From: CAXSBA01 sp965277105
Lineage (GTDB): Bacteria > Spirochaetota > UBA12135 > COTS27 > CAXSBA01
Direction of reading: 5' to 3'
DNA length: 64,000 bases
Assembly: GCA_965277105.1 (NCBI GenBank)
Contig: OZ255710.1
Location: forward strand, 248,001-312,000
Within the stretch, counting starts at the first letter, position 1, and the number at the start of each line of letters is the position of its first letter. Positions 55,369 through 64,000 of this stretch are shown here, one piece after another. The translations under genes were made by a program, and so were the position numbers. The notes below the pieces were generated by a model. That model saw only the letters and a list, made by a program, of their open reading frames with translations, was not told the DNA's origin and made no database searches.

Positions 55369-56901
55369 CTATTGGAAAAGGAATACTTCCACTCGGCGAT
55401 TAAGGCTTCTTTCTGCTTCGGTGCTATTAGCAGTAATAGGTTTAGTATCCCCATTAAAACTATAACTAACTCGTATTGCTTCCACTCCGTTATTCACCAA
55501 ATACTGGTAAACGCTTAACCCCCTTCTCCTAGATAAATCTAAATTATCCGCAGCTTCCCCTATATTATCCGCGTTCCCTTCTAAATGAACCTTGTAAAAA
55601 GGGTTGGCCTTTAAGTATAAAATTAGGTTATCTAAAAACTCAAAATACTCTGGAGAGATAGCATCAATCCCCGAAGGGAATAAAACACTACCTAGTAGCT
55701 CTAGTCGATTTAACTCTTCTACTGACTGTAGTGGGGTAGGGGTTTGATTAATTTCATTGGGGGGCGTTTTTGCTATCCTAACGTCAATAGCGGTAATTTT
55801 CCAGCCATTATTATCGTTTTTTAGGCTATAAGTATAAACATAGTTTTTTATGAATTTTTTTTCATCTTCTTTAATCCAAGCCTCTTCTTGTTGATCAGTG
55901 GTTTTATTTAAAATGGTGCCGGGGTTTTCAAAAGCGTCTCTAAGCGAATAATAAACTTCCACTTCGCCTAGTTCATTTTTGTCGATGATGGTTTTTAAAA
56001 TCATATCTTCGTCTATTTCATAGGTTACATCTTGCAGTAAGAAATATTTGAAATCTTCTAAAATGTGAATTTTTTCTTCGGCTAATGCTCCTACATACCT
56101 TTCATAAAAAATGGTATTGTTGTAACTATTTTTTAGTAGAGCAGGCAAATCTAAAGTAGCCAAATAGTTTTCCCAGTTTTTTTCTTTTAAGGAAAGGATA
56201 TGTTTTTCCATTAAAGCCCTAGGGAATCGATCGAGCATTTTATTAAAGCTGGTGGATGACGGCAAGGTGTTTTGTTCTTTATTTTCATTCAATAAGGTTT
56301 TATCGTGAAGCGAATTGAACAAAGGATTTTTTAGGGTAAATTGGAAAGGTTTAATGGCTATTTTATATTGCTGATTGGGGTTGGTTAAGTTGCCTAAGGG
56401 GTAGAAAAAACCTTCAACGAGGTAATCTCCTGGTTTAGTAAATTCAAAGAAATCATTTACGTCTATTGCCCCAGAAAAGCTTTCTTGGAATCCTAAAGAA
56501 ACCCTTTTGGAATTTTTTTTATTAATCAAAGTTAGGTTACTGCTATCTCGATTGTACTGGTAGGCATCCCAACTGATGGTATTATAAGGGTTTTGATAGT
56601 TTTTTTCTCTAATGGTAAGCTCAAATTGAATGAAACTATTAGGGAAATGATTAAAGTTAAAGTTGCTTTCTAGAAAAAGATTATGAACGGTGAACTGAAA
56701 AGTAATAGGACTGTTTAGGTGATAAGATTTTTCCATAGGCCTAAGCGAAATAATGATTTTTTGCGATAATTCTTCATTAAAATTTTCACTTTCTTGACTA
56801 GTAGTAAAACTTGTTATGAGAATAGCAATAATTATAATTATCTTAAAATTATTAGAAAGTAGGCTTGTTAAAAAATAAGGATTTTTAGAGATTTTTCTCA
56901 T
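55369..56901 (-). CDS. Exported OmpA-domain protein
   Basis: The 510-residue product has an N-terminal hydrophobic segment (IIIIIAILITSFTTS) as signal or anchor. The long middle region (about 40-380) starts with an Ig-like beta domain (HLNSPITFQFTVHNLF) and continues with a mixed domain of unknown type. The C-terminal OmpA/peptidoglycan-binding domain is clear: LLGSVLFPSGIDAISPEYFEFL, VHLEGNADNIGEAADNLDLS and NRRVEVFLFQ. It would tether the outer membrane to peptidoglycan. The lipid cysteine of Pal-type proteins is absent. Confidence 0.82.
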   Translation of the reverse strand: MRKISKNPYFLTSLLSNNFKIIIIIAILITSFTTSQESENFNEELSQKIIISLRPMEKSYHLNSPITFQFTVHNLFLESNFNFNHFPNSFIQFELTIREKNYQNPYNTISWDAYQYNRDSSNLTLINKKNSKRVSLGFQESFSGAIDVNDFFEFTKPGDYLVEGFFYPLGNLTNPNQQYKIAIKPFQFTLKNPLFNSLHDKTLLNENKEQNTLPSSTSFNKMLDRFPRALMEKHILSLKEKNWENYLATLDLPALLKNSYNNTIFYERYVGALAEEKIHILEDFKYFLLQDVTYEIDEDMILKTIIDKNELGEVEVYYSLRDAFENPGTILNKTTDQQEEAWIKEDEKKFIKNYVYTYSLKNDNNGWKITAIDVRIAKTPPNEINQTPTPLQSVEELNRLELLGSVLFPSGIDAISPEYFEFLDNLILYLKANPFYKVHLEGNADNIGEAADNLDLSRRRGLSVYQYLVNNGVEAIRVSYSFNGDTKPITANSTEAERSLNRRVEVFLFQ

Positions 56902-57031
56902 AGTAATTTTTTGTTTAATTTTTTATAAGGTTAAATTTTTCGAAAAAACCTTATTTATAATTTCGGAAAAAATTGGTTTTTATAGTGGATTTTTTTTCTA
57001 TTTTTAGAGAAAAATTATTGCTAATAAAAAT

Positions 57032-57601
57032 TTATTCTAAGGTCGGGATAGTGTCTAATACTTTGAATTTTTTATCGGTAATAACAATCTCCCCAGAGCT
57101 AGGGAAAGCTGAAGTAACGGCGGTTATCATTGAAAAATGGGTCACCAAAATTAAATTGCCTTTTTTGCCTTCCCAGTTTTTTACGTATTTTTTTAGTGCT
57201 TTTATTTGCTTTTCCTCGTTTTTAGTGTAAGGGTAGCGGTAGGTGGAATTTAAAGCAGAGAATTCCTCATAATCTTTAAAGGCCTGATGAGCAGTATCTC
57301 GGCAACGACACCACTCACTAGTCAAAACCTGTTCAATGGGCACCTGGTTTTTTCTAAAATCTTCACCGATTTTTTTAGCCTGTTTAATCCCCACTTTATC
57401 TAAATTCCTTTGAGTAGAGCAATTAGTTAAATCGAAATCTTCCGGATCTCCATTGCCCGGGGCTAAAGCATGTCGGATAAAAACGACTTTGCCGCCCTCT
57501 TGTAAAAGCGCCCATGCCTTTTTAGTCTTGTCATTGTCTAATACATTGGCTAATAAAAAAGCAAAAGTGGAAAAAATAAAAATTAAAAGTAACTTTTTCA
57601 T
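57032..57601 (-). CDS. Exported histidine phosphatase-family protein
   Basis: The 189-residue product has a signal peptide (KKLLLIFIFSTFAFLLAN). The histidine phosphatase motif FIRHALAPGNGDPEDF starts with the nucleophile R-H and a two-residue insertion before Asp; SEWCRCRDTAHQAF carries the second conserved Arg, and LVTHFSMITAV the second His. Such small periplasmic members include Ais-like lipid A phosphatases. The substrate is unknown. Confidence 0.85.
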   Translation of the reverse strand: MKKLLLIFIFSTFAFLLANVLDNDKTKKAWALLQEGGKVVFIRHALAPGNGDPEDFDLTNCSTQRNLDKVGIKQAKKIGEDFRKNQVPIEQVLTSEWCRCRDTAHQAFKDYEEFSALNSTYRYPYTKNEEKQIKALKKYVKNWEGKKGNLILVTHFSMITAVTSAFPSSGEIVITDKKFKVLDTIPTLE

Positions 57602-57928
57602 ATGATGACTTTATTATAAATTATTATAAAATTCAAATGATAATTTTTTTTAAAAAGTTTTTAAAGCTATTGATTAAATTTTAAAAACTATATTTATCTA
57701 CTTGTTTGAATTTTAATACTTAGTTAACCGATTTTTATAGTAAAAAAACTAAAAAACTGTCGAAATATTTTAATAAAGACTTGATTTTTTGCTTTTTTTA
57801 GATTATAATTGATAACTACTAAGTTTATATATAAATTGGGTGTATATAAAATTTTCCTATTAAAAAATAATTTCCAAAAATTATTAAATTTTTAAATAAT
57901 AAATTTTTAAATAAAGGGGTTCGAAAAA
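57602..57928. other. Divergent intergenic gap with the rpoD promoter
   Basis: 327 AT-rich bases without a gene. The only element I can support is the promoter at 57781-57809 followed by a leader of about 110 bases. Confidence 0.4.
57781..57809 (+). promoter_or_regulatory. Promoter of rpoD
   Basis: TTGATT and TATAAT with a 17-base spacer, about 120 bases before the start codon. Confidence 0.7.
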
Positions 57929-59674
57929 TTGAACAATTACGACAATTTTCTTGATTTAAAAAGCCATCCAGATGTTTTAAAGCTTTTAAAAATTGGAATA
58001 AAAGAAAAAGAGCTAGCTTTCTCTACTATCGCCAAAATACTTCCCAAAGAAATATTTAATCATGAAGACCTTATGGATAATATTTTTATTTTACTTAACG
58101 AAGAAGGGGTGGAGGTAATTGATGAGTTTCATCTAAAAATTGAAAAAGACAATATCCATAACATTGAAAAAATTCTCCAAAAGCATATGGAGGACAATCG
58201 GCGGTTGGAGGATCCAGTTAAATTATATCTAAAAGAAATTGGTAAAATCAAGCTACTCAATAGAAAGCAAGAGCGAGAAGTTGCTAAGAAGATGGAGGAG
58301 CAGTATCAAACCATTAAACTAACCCTTCAAGAAATGCATTTTTTGGTTTTAGAAGTTAATCGGCGGATAGCAAAAGCCAATGAAACCCTTGATGACGAAA
58401 GCATTTTCAATGTTTTAACCCCCCCTCGGATTTATAACGTAGCTATAGTTGAAAAGCAGAAAATGAAAAGACGTTATCAAAAATTTCAAAAGCGATTTGC
58501 TAAGTTGTATGAGGATTATAGTGATTGTTATAAAAAACTTAAAGGGGATAAAGCTAATAAAAAATTTCTGCTAGCTAGAGAAAAACTCATTACTTTATTT
58601 AACAAAGAAAAAATTTCTTCTAGTATTTATCGCCATGTTCAAGACGAGCTTTTTAAAGGAGAAAAAGAGCTCACTAATAGTAAAAATAAAATGAACTCTA
58701 TGAAGGAGTACTACAGCCTTACCGTTAAGGATTTTACTAGTATTATTAAAAATAAAGACGATAAAGACACTCTTCTAAAATTTAAAACCAAGTCAAAGAT
58801 TAAAAGTCGGCAAAATTTAATTGCCGTAGCTGAAAGATTTATTGAACTTAATAATACTTATGACTATTGGTTGAAAAAACTAAAAGCCCCTTATGAGAAG
58901 ATTAAAGAATGGAAAAATATTATTCGAGAAGCTAATGTTATCATCAACGTTAATAAAAATAAATTGATAAAAGCTAATTTGCGCTTAGTCATTAGTATTG
59001 CTAAAAAATATATTTATCGTGGTCTGCATTTTTTTGATTTAATCCAAGAGGGGAATATTGGGTTGATGAATGCGGTAAAAAAGTATGATTATAAGAAAGG
59101 TTATAAATTTTCTACTTATTCTACCTGGTGGATTAAACAGGCTATTATGCGAAGTATATCAGATAAGTCCAGGAATATTCGTATTCCCGTCCATATGATT
59201 GAGCAGATTAATAAAGTTTCTAGAGAAAGCAGAGTTTATTTTCAAAAGCATGGTAAGAACCCAAGTAATGACGAGCTTTCCGAGATATTAGAATGGAAAA
59301 TGAAAAAAATTAACATGATTAAAAATGTCTCTAAACAGCCTATTTCACTAGAAATGCCGATTAACGACAAAAATAGCGATAACTCTTTAGGGGACTTTAT
59401 CGAGAGTAGCAAGGCGGTTAATCCTAGTAATAACACTATGAGTAATCTCTTGAAAGATGAAATTAGAGAAATCCTTAATAAAATTCCTGAAAGGGAAAGG
59501 GATATTATTAAAATGCGTTATGGATTAGAAGATGGTTGCCCGCATACGTTAGAAGAAACTGGGAGCCTTTTTCAGGTTACTAGAGAGCGAATTAGGCAGA
59601 TAGAAAATAAAACTTTATCGAAATTAAAAAGACCAGATAACGGAAAATTTTTTAAAGATTTTATTTCTAATTAG
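57929..59674 (+). CDS. rpoD: Primary RNA polymerase sigma factor (sigma-70)
   Basis: The 581-residue product starts at TTG 57929, behind AAAGGGG. It has a sigma 1.1-like region, region 1.2 (DPVKLYLKEIGKIKLLNRKQE), and a long non-conserved linker. Region 2 follows (ANLRLVISIAKKYIYRGL, FFDLIQEGNIGLMNAVKKYD, YKFSTYSTWWIKQAIMRS). Region 3 includes RNIRIPVHMIEQINKV. The region 4 helix-turn-helix is GCPHTLEETGSLFQVTRERI. The vegetative promoters seen in the window (TTGACA/TATAAT) fit this factor. Confidence 0.95.
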   Translation: MNNYDNFLDLKSHPDVLKLLKIGIKEKELAFSTIAKILPKEIFNHEDLMDNIFILLNEEGVEVIDEFHLKIEKDNIHNIEKILQKHMEDNRRLEDPVKLYLKEIGKIKLLNRKQEREVAKKMEEQYQTIKLTLQEMHFLVLEVNRRIAKANETLDDESIFNVLTPPRIYNVAIVEKQKMKRRYQKFQKRFAKLYEDYSDCYKKLKGDKANKKFLLAREKLITLFNKEKISSSIYRHVQDELFKGEKELTNSKNKMNSMKEYYSLTVKDFTSIIKNKDDKDTLLKFKTKSKIKSRQNLIAVAERFIELNNTYDYWLKKLKAPYEKIKEWKNIIREANVIINVNKNKLIKANLRLVISIAKKYIYRGLHFFDLIQEGNIGLMNAVKKYDYKKGYKFSTYSTWWIKQAIMRSISDKSRNIRIPVHMIEQINKVSRESRVYFQKHGKNPSNDELSEILEWKMKKINMIKNVSKQPISLEMPINDKNSDNSLGDFIESSKAVNPSNNTMSNLLKDEIREILNKIPERERDIIKMRYGLEDGCPHTLEETGSLFQVTRERIRQIENKTLSKLKRPDNGKFFKDFISN

Positions 59675-59732
59675 TTTTTTATAACTCCTAGGCGATTTAA
59701 TATTATAATTTAGTTCTTGAATTAATAAGATA

Positions 59733-60398
59733 ATGAAACCAAGAGAAATTTTAGAAAAAATTAATTTTAAACTTGTTGGCTACTTGTTAGGGGCCGTACT
59801 TTTTGTATTACTGCTTTTTTATAGTTATTTAGAGTGGGACAAAAAAGTGGAGCGAGATATTAGTTTAGCCATTGATGCTGTTCTTTTAGAAGAAGAAAAA
59901 ATTAAGTCCGATGAGATAAAAGGGGACTTAACCAAGATTAGGGATGATTTTTTAGCTATTTATGAACAAAACACCAGTAAAATAAATGGCATTCGGGCTT
60001 TGTTTTTAGCCGCCAGTGTAGAGTTAGAGCAAGAGGAATATGACAGTAGCAGGGAAAAATTACAGACTATTATTGAAAAGTCACCTAATCACTTTCTTGC
60101 CCCCAAGGCGTACTTGACGATTGCTTTCATTGAACGAAATAATAAAAACTACGACGAAGCCTTAAGGATCTTAGAAGAGTTTAAGGAGAATTACCCTGAT
60201 CATTATCTGCAAGAAGAAGTAACCTTAACCCAAGGTAAAATTTATACCGAATTAAAAGATTATGAGTTAGCCAAGACTTTTTTTGATGAAATTATTGTGA
60301 ACTCTGAAAACCCAGCTATCCAAGAAAACGCTCAAGAAAAAATTGATTTCTTAACCGTAGAAGAATTGATAAGTGGGGAGCTGAAAACCAATCAGTAG
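59733..60398 (+). CDS. Membrane-anchored TPR protein
   Basis: The 221-residue product has one N-terminal helix (LVGYLLGAVLFVLLLFYSYL), then a soluble domain with about four TPR-like units (RALFLAASVELEQEEYDSS, AFIERNNKNYDEALRILEEF). It resembles YfgM-type ancillary factors. The VWA gene follows after a 119-base gap. Confidence 0.65.
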   Translation: MKPREILEKINFKLVGYLLGAVLFVLLLFYSYLEWDKKVERDISLAIDAVLLEEEKIKSDEIKGDLTKIRDDFLAIYEQNTSKINGIRALFLAASVELEQEEYDSSREKLQTIIEKSPNHFLAPKAYLTIAFIERNNKNYDEALRILEEFKENYPDHYLQEEVTLTQGKIYTELKDYELAKTFFDEIIVNSENPAIQENAQEKIDFLTVEELISGELKTNQ

Positions 60399-60517
60399 TT
60401 TTTATTGATTGGGTAAACTAAAGAGGATTTAAACTAGCTTTATAGGAGGGGGTGAAATAAAACTAGCTTAAATCTTGTATTAAATTTCGGATAAAATCTT
60501 TTAAAATTAAAGTAATT

Positions 60518-62206
60518 TTGTTAATAATAAAAAATTTACTTTACTTTTTTATTTTCCTTGCTATTTTTCACCAATCTATCTGGGGTAATATCTATCTCAA
60601 TCCTTTCTTAATCGAAAAGCAAGAAGTTACTGCTATTGCTAACGTGATTATTAGTGATCAGCAAGCTGGGTTTAAATCTAAACCTAAAAAAAATGTCACT
60701 GTCTATTTCGATTTATTAGATAAGGATAATCGAAAAATTTATTCCCCTGCTTTTACTTCTAGCTCTTTTGCACTAATAAAAAAAAATAAAAGGTATTTGA
60801 TTAAATCTCAAATCCATTATGAAAATAATAAATATCAGGCCCAGCTTTCTTTGCCTAAGGTAGAACGAGCGGGTTGGTACGATTTAGAAATTAAAATTGC
60901 TGAGCACCAAAAATACTCTAAAAATGCTTTCCAGTATTTAGATGATAAATTCAATATCATTTTTTTAATTGATAATAGCTCAAGTATGCTAAAAAATGAT
61001 CCTGCTAAAAAAAGATTTCAGGCGATTAAAAATATAGTAGGCAATAAACGCTTTTCTGAAAAAATTCATAACATTAGCGTCCTGGAATTTTCTAATAACA
61101 GTAGGGTGCTGGTGCCATTCGTTTCTTTGCCAGAGTTTTTCAAGAAGAGTTGGATTAATACGGTTATTCCCCAAGGAGATACTAACTTTGCCGAAGCTTT
61201 ACAAGCGGTTAATCGTCTTTTACAAGGGATAAAAAATTCTTACAGAAAAAATGTAGTTATTTTTCTAAGTGATGGGGTGACCAATTATCCTTATAACGAT
61301 GAGCACCAATTATTATTAAAAAATAATGCAGTTGTTTTTACTATTGGTTTTAAAAATCAAAAAAAATCAGGAGAGCTAGATAGTAGTTTGCTGAAGAAAA
61401 TTGCCTTGGAAACTAATGGAACTTATCAAGAGGGGGATTCTTCTTTTATTGAAAAAATCTACCAAAAAATGATTATCCAGTCGCTGATGGATAATACAGA
61501 GATAGTGGTTTATCCTATGAAAGAGGTTTTTTCTAAAAACGAATTAGTTTTTTTACGCTATTCTACTCTTAGGAAAAAATTAAATATTCAAGTCCGAGTG
61601 GATAATGAATTGGCTTCTCCCCTGCTCAAAGAAGAAACCATTATTCTTCCTCCACTAAAAGAAGGCAGGCATGATCTAACGGTGATTTTTTCTCACAATA
61701 ATAAACGGTTACAAACTTTTGCTAAAGCAATAGCCATTAATAATCAACCTTCTTTTATTACGATTGATTTCCCTTTAATGATTAATTATAAAGAAAATTT
61801 GGCTAATCAAATTAGTTTTTTTGAGATTTTTTCTAGTGAATTGTTGGACTACCTAGATTTTAATCTAGTAAAGCAAACGGATGAAGGCTTTCGGGTTATA
61901 GAAAATTTTATTTTTTTAGAATCTCCTTTTAGCTTAAAAGCAAAAGAAAATAAAAAAATAGCAGTTACTTTTGATTCTACTTTCTTGTCTACTGAAAAAA
62001 ATAATAACTATTTGCTTCTGGCAAAAACTGCTAAAAATTATTACGCTTATGAGGTGAGTTTTTCTCCGCTATTAGCTAAGAAATTAAAAGAAACAGAGAG
62101 TAGTTTGGAAGAGAGTAATTTTTATAAGTATTTATTAATAATATTTTTACTATTATTTTTAATGGCTTTTTATGTTTTATACTGGCGGCGTAAAAACAAT
62201 CCTTAA
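60518..62206 (+). CDS. Exported von Willebrand factor A-domain protein
   Basis: The 562-residue product starts at TTG 60518 with a signal peptide. The VWA domain spans about 148-330, with the metal-site motif IIFLIDNSSSMLKND (D-x-S-x-S), PQGDTNFAEALQAV carrying the MIDAS Thr, and VVIFLSDGVTNYP. A beta-sandwich region follows, and a C-terminal helix (YLLIIFLLLFLMAFYVLYWRR) would anchor it, leaving a short basic tail. Similar anchored VWA proteins act in surface or chaperone complexes; the role here is unknown. Confidence 0.78.
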   Translation: MLIIKNLLYFFIFLAIFHQSIWGNIYLNPFLIEKQEVTAIANVIISDQQAGFKSKPKKNVTVYFDLLDKDNRKIYSPAFTSSSFALIKKNKRYLIKSQIHYENNKYQAQLSLPKVERAGWYDLEIKIAEHQKYSKNAFQYLDDKFNIIFLIDNSSSMLKNDPAKKRFQAIKNIVGNKRFSEKIHNISVLEFSNNSRVLVPFVSLPEFFKKSWINTVIPQGDTNFAEALQAVNRLLQGIKNSYRKNVVIFLSDGVTNYPYNDEHQLLLKNNAVVFTIGFKNQKKSGELDSSLLKKIALETNGTYQEGDSSFIEKIYQKMIIQSLMDNTEIVVYPMKEVFSKNELVFLRYSTLRKKLNIQVRVDNELASPLLKEETIILPPLKEGRHDLTVIFSHNNKRLQTFAKAIAINNQPSFITIDFPLMINYKENLANQISFFEIFSSELLDYLDFNLVKQTDEGFRVIENFIFLESPFSLKAKENKKIAVTFDSTFLSTEKNNNYLLLAKTAKNYYAYEVSFSPLLAKKLKETESSLEESNFYKYLLIIFLLLFLMAFYVLYWRRKNNP

Positions 62207-62431
62207 AATACTAGCAAAAAAGAAAACCCAAAAAGCACCAATAGTGATGATGGCTATTTTTTTTTTAAACTCATTATCGGGTAATTTTAAAATATAGTAA
62301 AAAGCATAAAAAGGAATAAAAAAAACCAATAAAAGTTTTTTATACTCCTTTGCTTTATAAGCGTGATGAGCAGTTAAAGCCAATCCAGTAAGGATGCTTA
62401 AGTAAGTAAGGTTAATAATCAGAGTTAACAA
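62177..62431 (-). CDS. Small three-helix membrane protein
   Basis: The 84-residue product has three hydrophobic helices (IINLTYLSILTGLALTA, LLVFFIPFYAFYYIL and IITIGAFWVFFFASIL). It overlaps the 3' end of the VWA gene by 30 bases on the opposite strand. No family recognised. Confidence 0.5.
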   Translation of the reverse strand: MLTLIINLTYLSILTGLALTAHHAYKAKEYKKLLLVFFIPFYAFYYILKLPDNEFKKKIAIITIGAFWVFFFASILRIVFTPPV

Positions 62432-62462
62432 AAGTAAAAAATATAAAAATTTAAATTAAAAC

Positions 62463-63689
62463 TTATAAGTTTTCTGCTAAAGTTTCTTTAACTGCTAAGA
62501 TATAATCTTCGGTGTTCAGATAGTCGCTGTCTTTTAAGTTGCTACCGTGGATTAGTAAAGCAAGGTCTTTCGTCATCTTCCCTTTTTCTACTGTAGTAAT
62601 GCAGGCTTTTTCTAGTTTTTCAGCAAAATTGATTAGCTCTTGGTTTTGGTCAATTTTACCTCTAAAAGCTAGTCCTCTAGTCCAAGCAAAAATAGAAGCA
62701 ATGGAATTAGTTGAAGTAGGTTTCCCTTTTTGATGGTTGCGGTAATGACGAGTAACTGTCCCATGAGCAGCTTCTGCTTCCATAATGTCTCCCTCTGGGG
62801 TCACTAAAGTGGAAGTCATTAAGCCCAAAGAACCAAATCCCTGTGCAACTGTATCCGACTGGACGTCGCCATCGTAATTTTTACAGGCCCAAACAAAACC
62901 ACCTTCCCACTTAAGGCAGGCAGCTACCATATCGTCAATTAAACGGTGTTCGTAGGTTATCCCTAAGGAATCCATCTTGCTTTTAAACTCTTTTTGATAA
63001 AGTTTTTCAAAAATATCTTTAAAAAACCCATCGTATTTTTTTAAAATAGTATTTTTAGTAGAAAAGTAAAGGGGCCATTTTTTGCTAATTGCCATATTAA
63101 AACACGACCTAGCAAATCCCTCTATAGATTCCTTGGTGTTGTACATAGAAAGGGCCACTCCACCAGAAGTAGGGAAATTAAAAACTTCTTCTCTTATTTC
63201 TTGTCCGTTTTCTGGCTTAAAAACTAGCTCTAGTTTTCCTTTCCCAGAAGCGATTATTTCAGAAGCACGATACTGATCACCAAAAGCATGACGGCCAATG
63301 CAGATTGGTTTTTTCCAACCAGGTACTAATCGTGGGACATTGTTAATAATAATAGGTTCGCGAAAAACTGTTCCACCAATGATATTTCGAATAGTGCCGT
63401 TAGGGGAGCGATACATTTTTTTAAGGGAAAACTCTTCTACTCTTTTTTCATCTGGGGTAATGGTAGCGCATTTTACTCCTACCTTATATTTTTTTATAGC
63501 ATTAGCTGCATCAATAGTTACTTGATCATTCGTGGCATCGCGGTGCTCCATTCCTAAATCAAAGTATTTTAAGTCAATATCTAAATAAGGAAAAATAAGT
63601 TCGTCTTTAATTATTTTCCAGATAATTCTAGTCATTTCATCACCGTCAAGCTCGACTACCGGGTTATTAACTTTTATTTTATTTGCCAT
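62463..63689 (-). CDS. icd: NADP-dependent isocitrate dehydrogenase (type II, eukaryote-like)
   Basis: The 408-residue product oxidises isocitrate to 2-oxoglutarate. Motifs include VELDGDEMTRIIWKIIKDEL, KCATITPDEKRVEEF, the substrate loop RSPNGTIRNIIGGTVFREPI, IGRHAFGDQYRA, the Lys/Tyr region, and DDMVAACLKWEGGFVWACKN with the metal-binding Asp. AEAAHGTVTRHYRNHQKGK follows, with T-S-T-N-S-I-A-S-I after it. This is the dimeric type found in mitochondria and some bacteria, not the E. coli type. Confidence 0.96.
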   Translation of the reverse strand: MANKIKVNNPVVELDGDEMTRIIWKIIKDELIFPYLDIDLKYFDLGMEHRDATNDQVTIDAANAIKKYKVGVKCATITPDEKRVEEFSLKKMYRSPNGTIRNIIGGTVFREPIIINNVPRLVPGWKKPICIGRHAFGDQYRASEIIASGKGKLELVFKPENGQEIREEVFNFPTSGGVALSMYNTKESIEGFARSCFNMAISKKWPLYFSTKNTILKKYDGFFKDIFEKLYQKEFKSKMDSLGITYEHRLIDDMVAACLKWEGGFVWACKNYDGDVQSDTVAQGFGSLGLMTSTLVTPEGDIMEAEAAHGTVTRHYRNHQKGKPTSTNSIASIFAWTRGLAFRGKIDQNQELINFAEKLEKACITTVEKGKMTKDLALLIHGSNLKDSDYLNTEDYILAVKETLAENL

Positions 63690-63914
63690 AATTATTACTC
63701 CAATAAATTAGATTATTAGTATTATAGTATGTTAATTAGTGAATTTATTTTTTTTAAAAAAAATAAGAGTGAGAGTAACTCATATTATAATAAAGTATTG
63801 TTGTAAAAGTTATTTAATTTTTTTTTTGGTTTTTTTGAAAATTCATTAAATTAAAATTAATATTTTTTACAATTTCATTTTATTTTTAAATATTTTTTAG
63901 GAGGTTTATTTCAA

Positions 63915-64000
63915 ATGATAAAAATAAAATTATTACAATTAGCAAAGTTCTTTTTTATCTTTTTTGTATTAGTTGCTTTCATTAATTGTGGAGGAAGTAG
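63915..64000 (+). CDS. Lipoprotein, N-terminal part only (runs off the window)
   Basis: TAGGAGG (63898-63904) precedes ATG 63915. The first 28 residues are a lipoprotein signal peptide, LAKFFFIFFVLVAFINC, followed by GGSS; Cys would be lipidated. The rest lies beyond the window. Confidence 0.7.
   Translation, partial: MIKIKLLQLAKFFFIFFVLVAFINCGGS

Overview
The window is about one-third GC and densely coded, with many TTG or GTG starts and short overlapping genes. It looks like a free-living, flagellated, diderm bacterium. Signs of this are the flagellar motor and export genes fliF-fliG-fliH-fliI, outer-membrane-type proteins (a porin-like protein and an OmpA-domain protein), many lipoproteins, heptose and lipid A enzymes, and menaquinone synthesis. 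A 23S rRNA gene with no adjacent 16S or 5S, the large membrane-anchored TPR protein behind fliI, the bactofilin and the lipoprotein-rich content make me lean towards Spirochaetota. That placement is an inference and no marker here proves it.

Layout. 1-3.8 kb: the end of ilvE, then ubiE/menG, menD and an MFS permease. 3.9-8.6 kb: accessory-looking genes, namely an Mrr-type restriction enzyme, a lipoprotein, an NAD(P)-binding protein with no normal start codon, small membrane proteins and a broken FkbM methyltransferase. 8.9-16.8 kb: a flagellar operon ending in a giant TPR protein. 17.7-21.3 kb: suyA-suyB-hpsN-SDR, a probable pathway for the sulfonate DHPS. 21.5-25.6 kb: housekeeping genes rplI, dnaB, purN, truB and an LpxH-like phosphoesterase. 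25.7-29.6 kb: an orphan type II-C Cas9 and a 583-base gap ending in tRNA-Pro. 29.6-35.5 kb: gtrA-like, a GATE-domain protein, a J-domain protein, pdxA, bactofilin and acs. 35.9-39.3 kb: a lipoprotein with six nearly identical 306-base repeats. 39.6-40.4 kb: rplM-rpsI. 40.7-43.4 kb: a DUF4145 gene and a frameshifted AIPR gene. 43.7-46.6 kb: 23S rRNA. 46.8-53.3 kb: an FN3 lipoprotein, gatA, gatB, a heptose-pathway fusion enzyme and a short RsgA. 53.6-64 kb: porin-like protein, OmpA-domain protein, histidine phosphatase, rpoD, TPR and VWA proteins, icd and the start of a lipoprotein.

The most striking gene is cas9. It is full length and uninterrupted. In a gap-free reading against the Neisseria/Campylobacter type II-C pattern, however, three of the four RuvC catalytic residues are replaced (Glu to Arg585, His to Tyr819, Asp to Asn822) and the third HNH residue is replaced (Asn to Ile690). 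No cas1, cas2 or repeat-spacer array lies in the window. This looks like a naturally nuclease-deficient Cas9 that may act by binding, as a regulator or silencer, rather than by cutting. The pathway inferred at 17.7-21.3 kb is the second notable system: oxidation of DHPS to sulfolactate, then cleavage to pyruvate and sulfite.

In the same window fkbM carries an internal stop and the AIPR gene a frameshift, so genes not under selection do decay visibly here. That makes the intact 1103-codon cas9 frame more meaningful.
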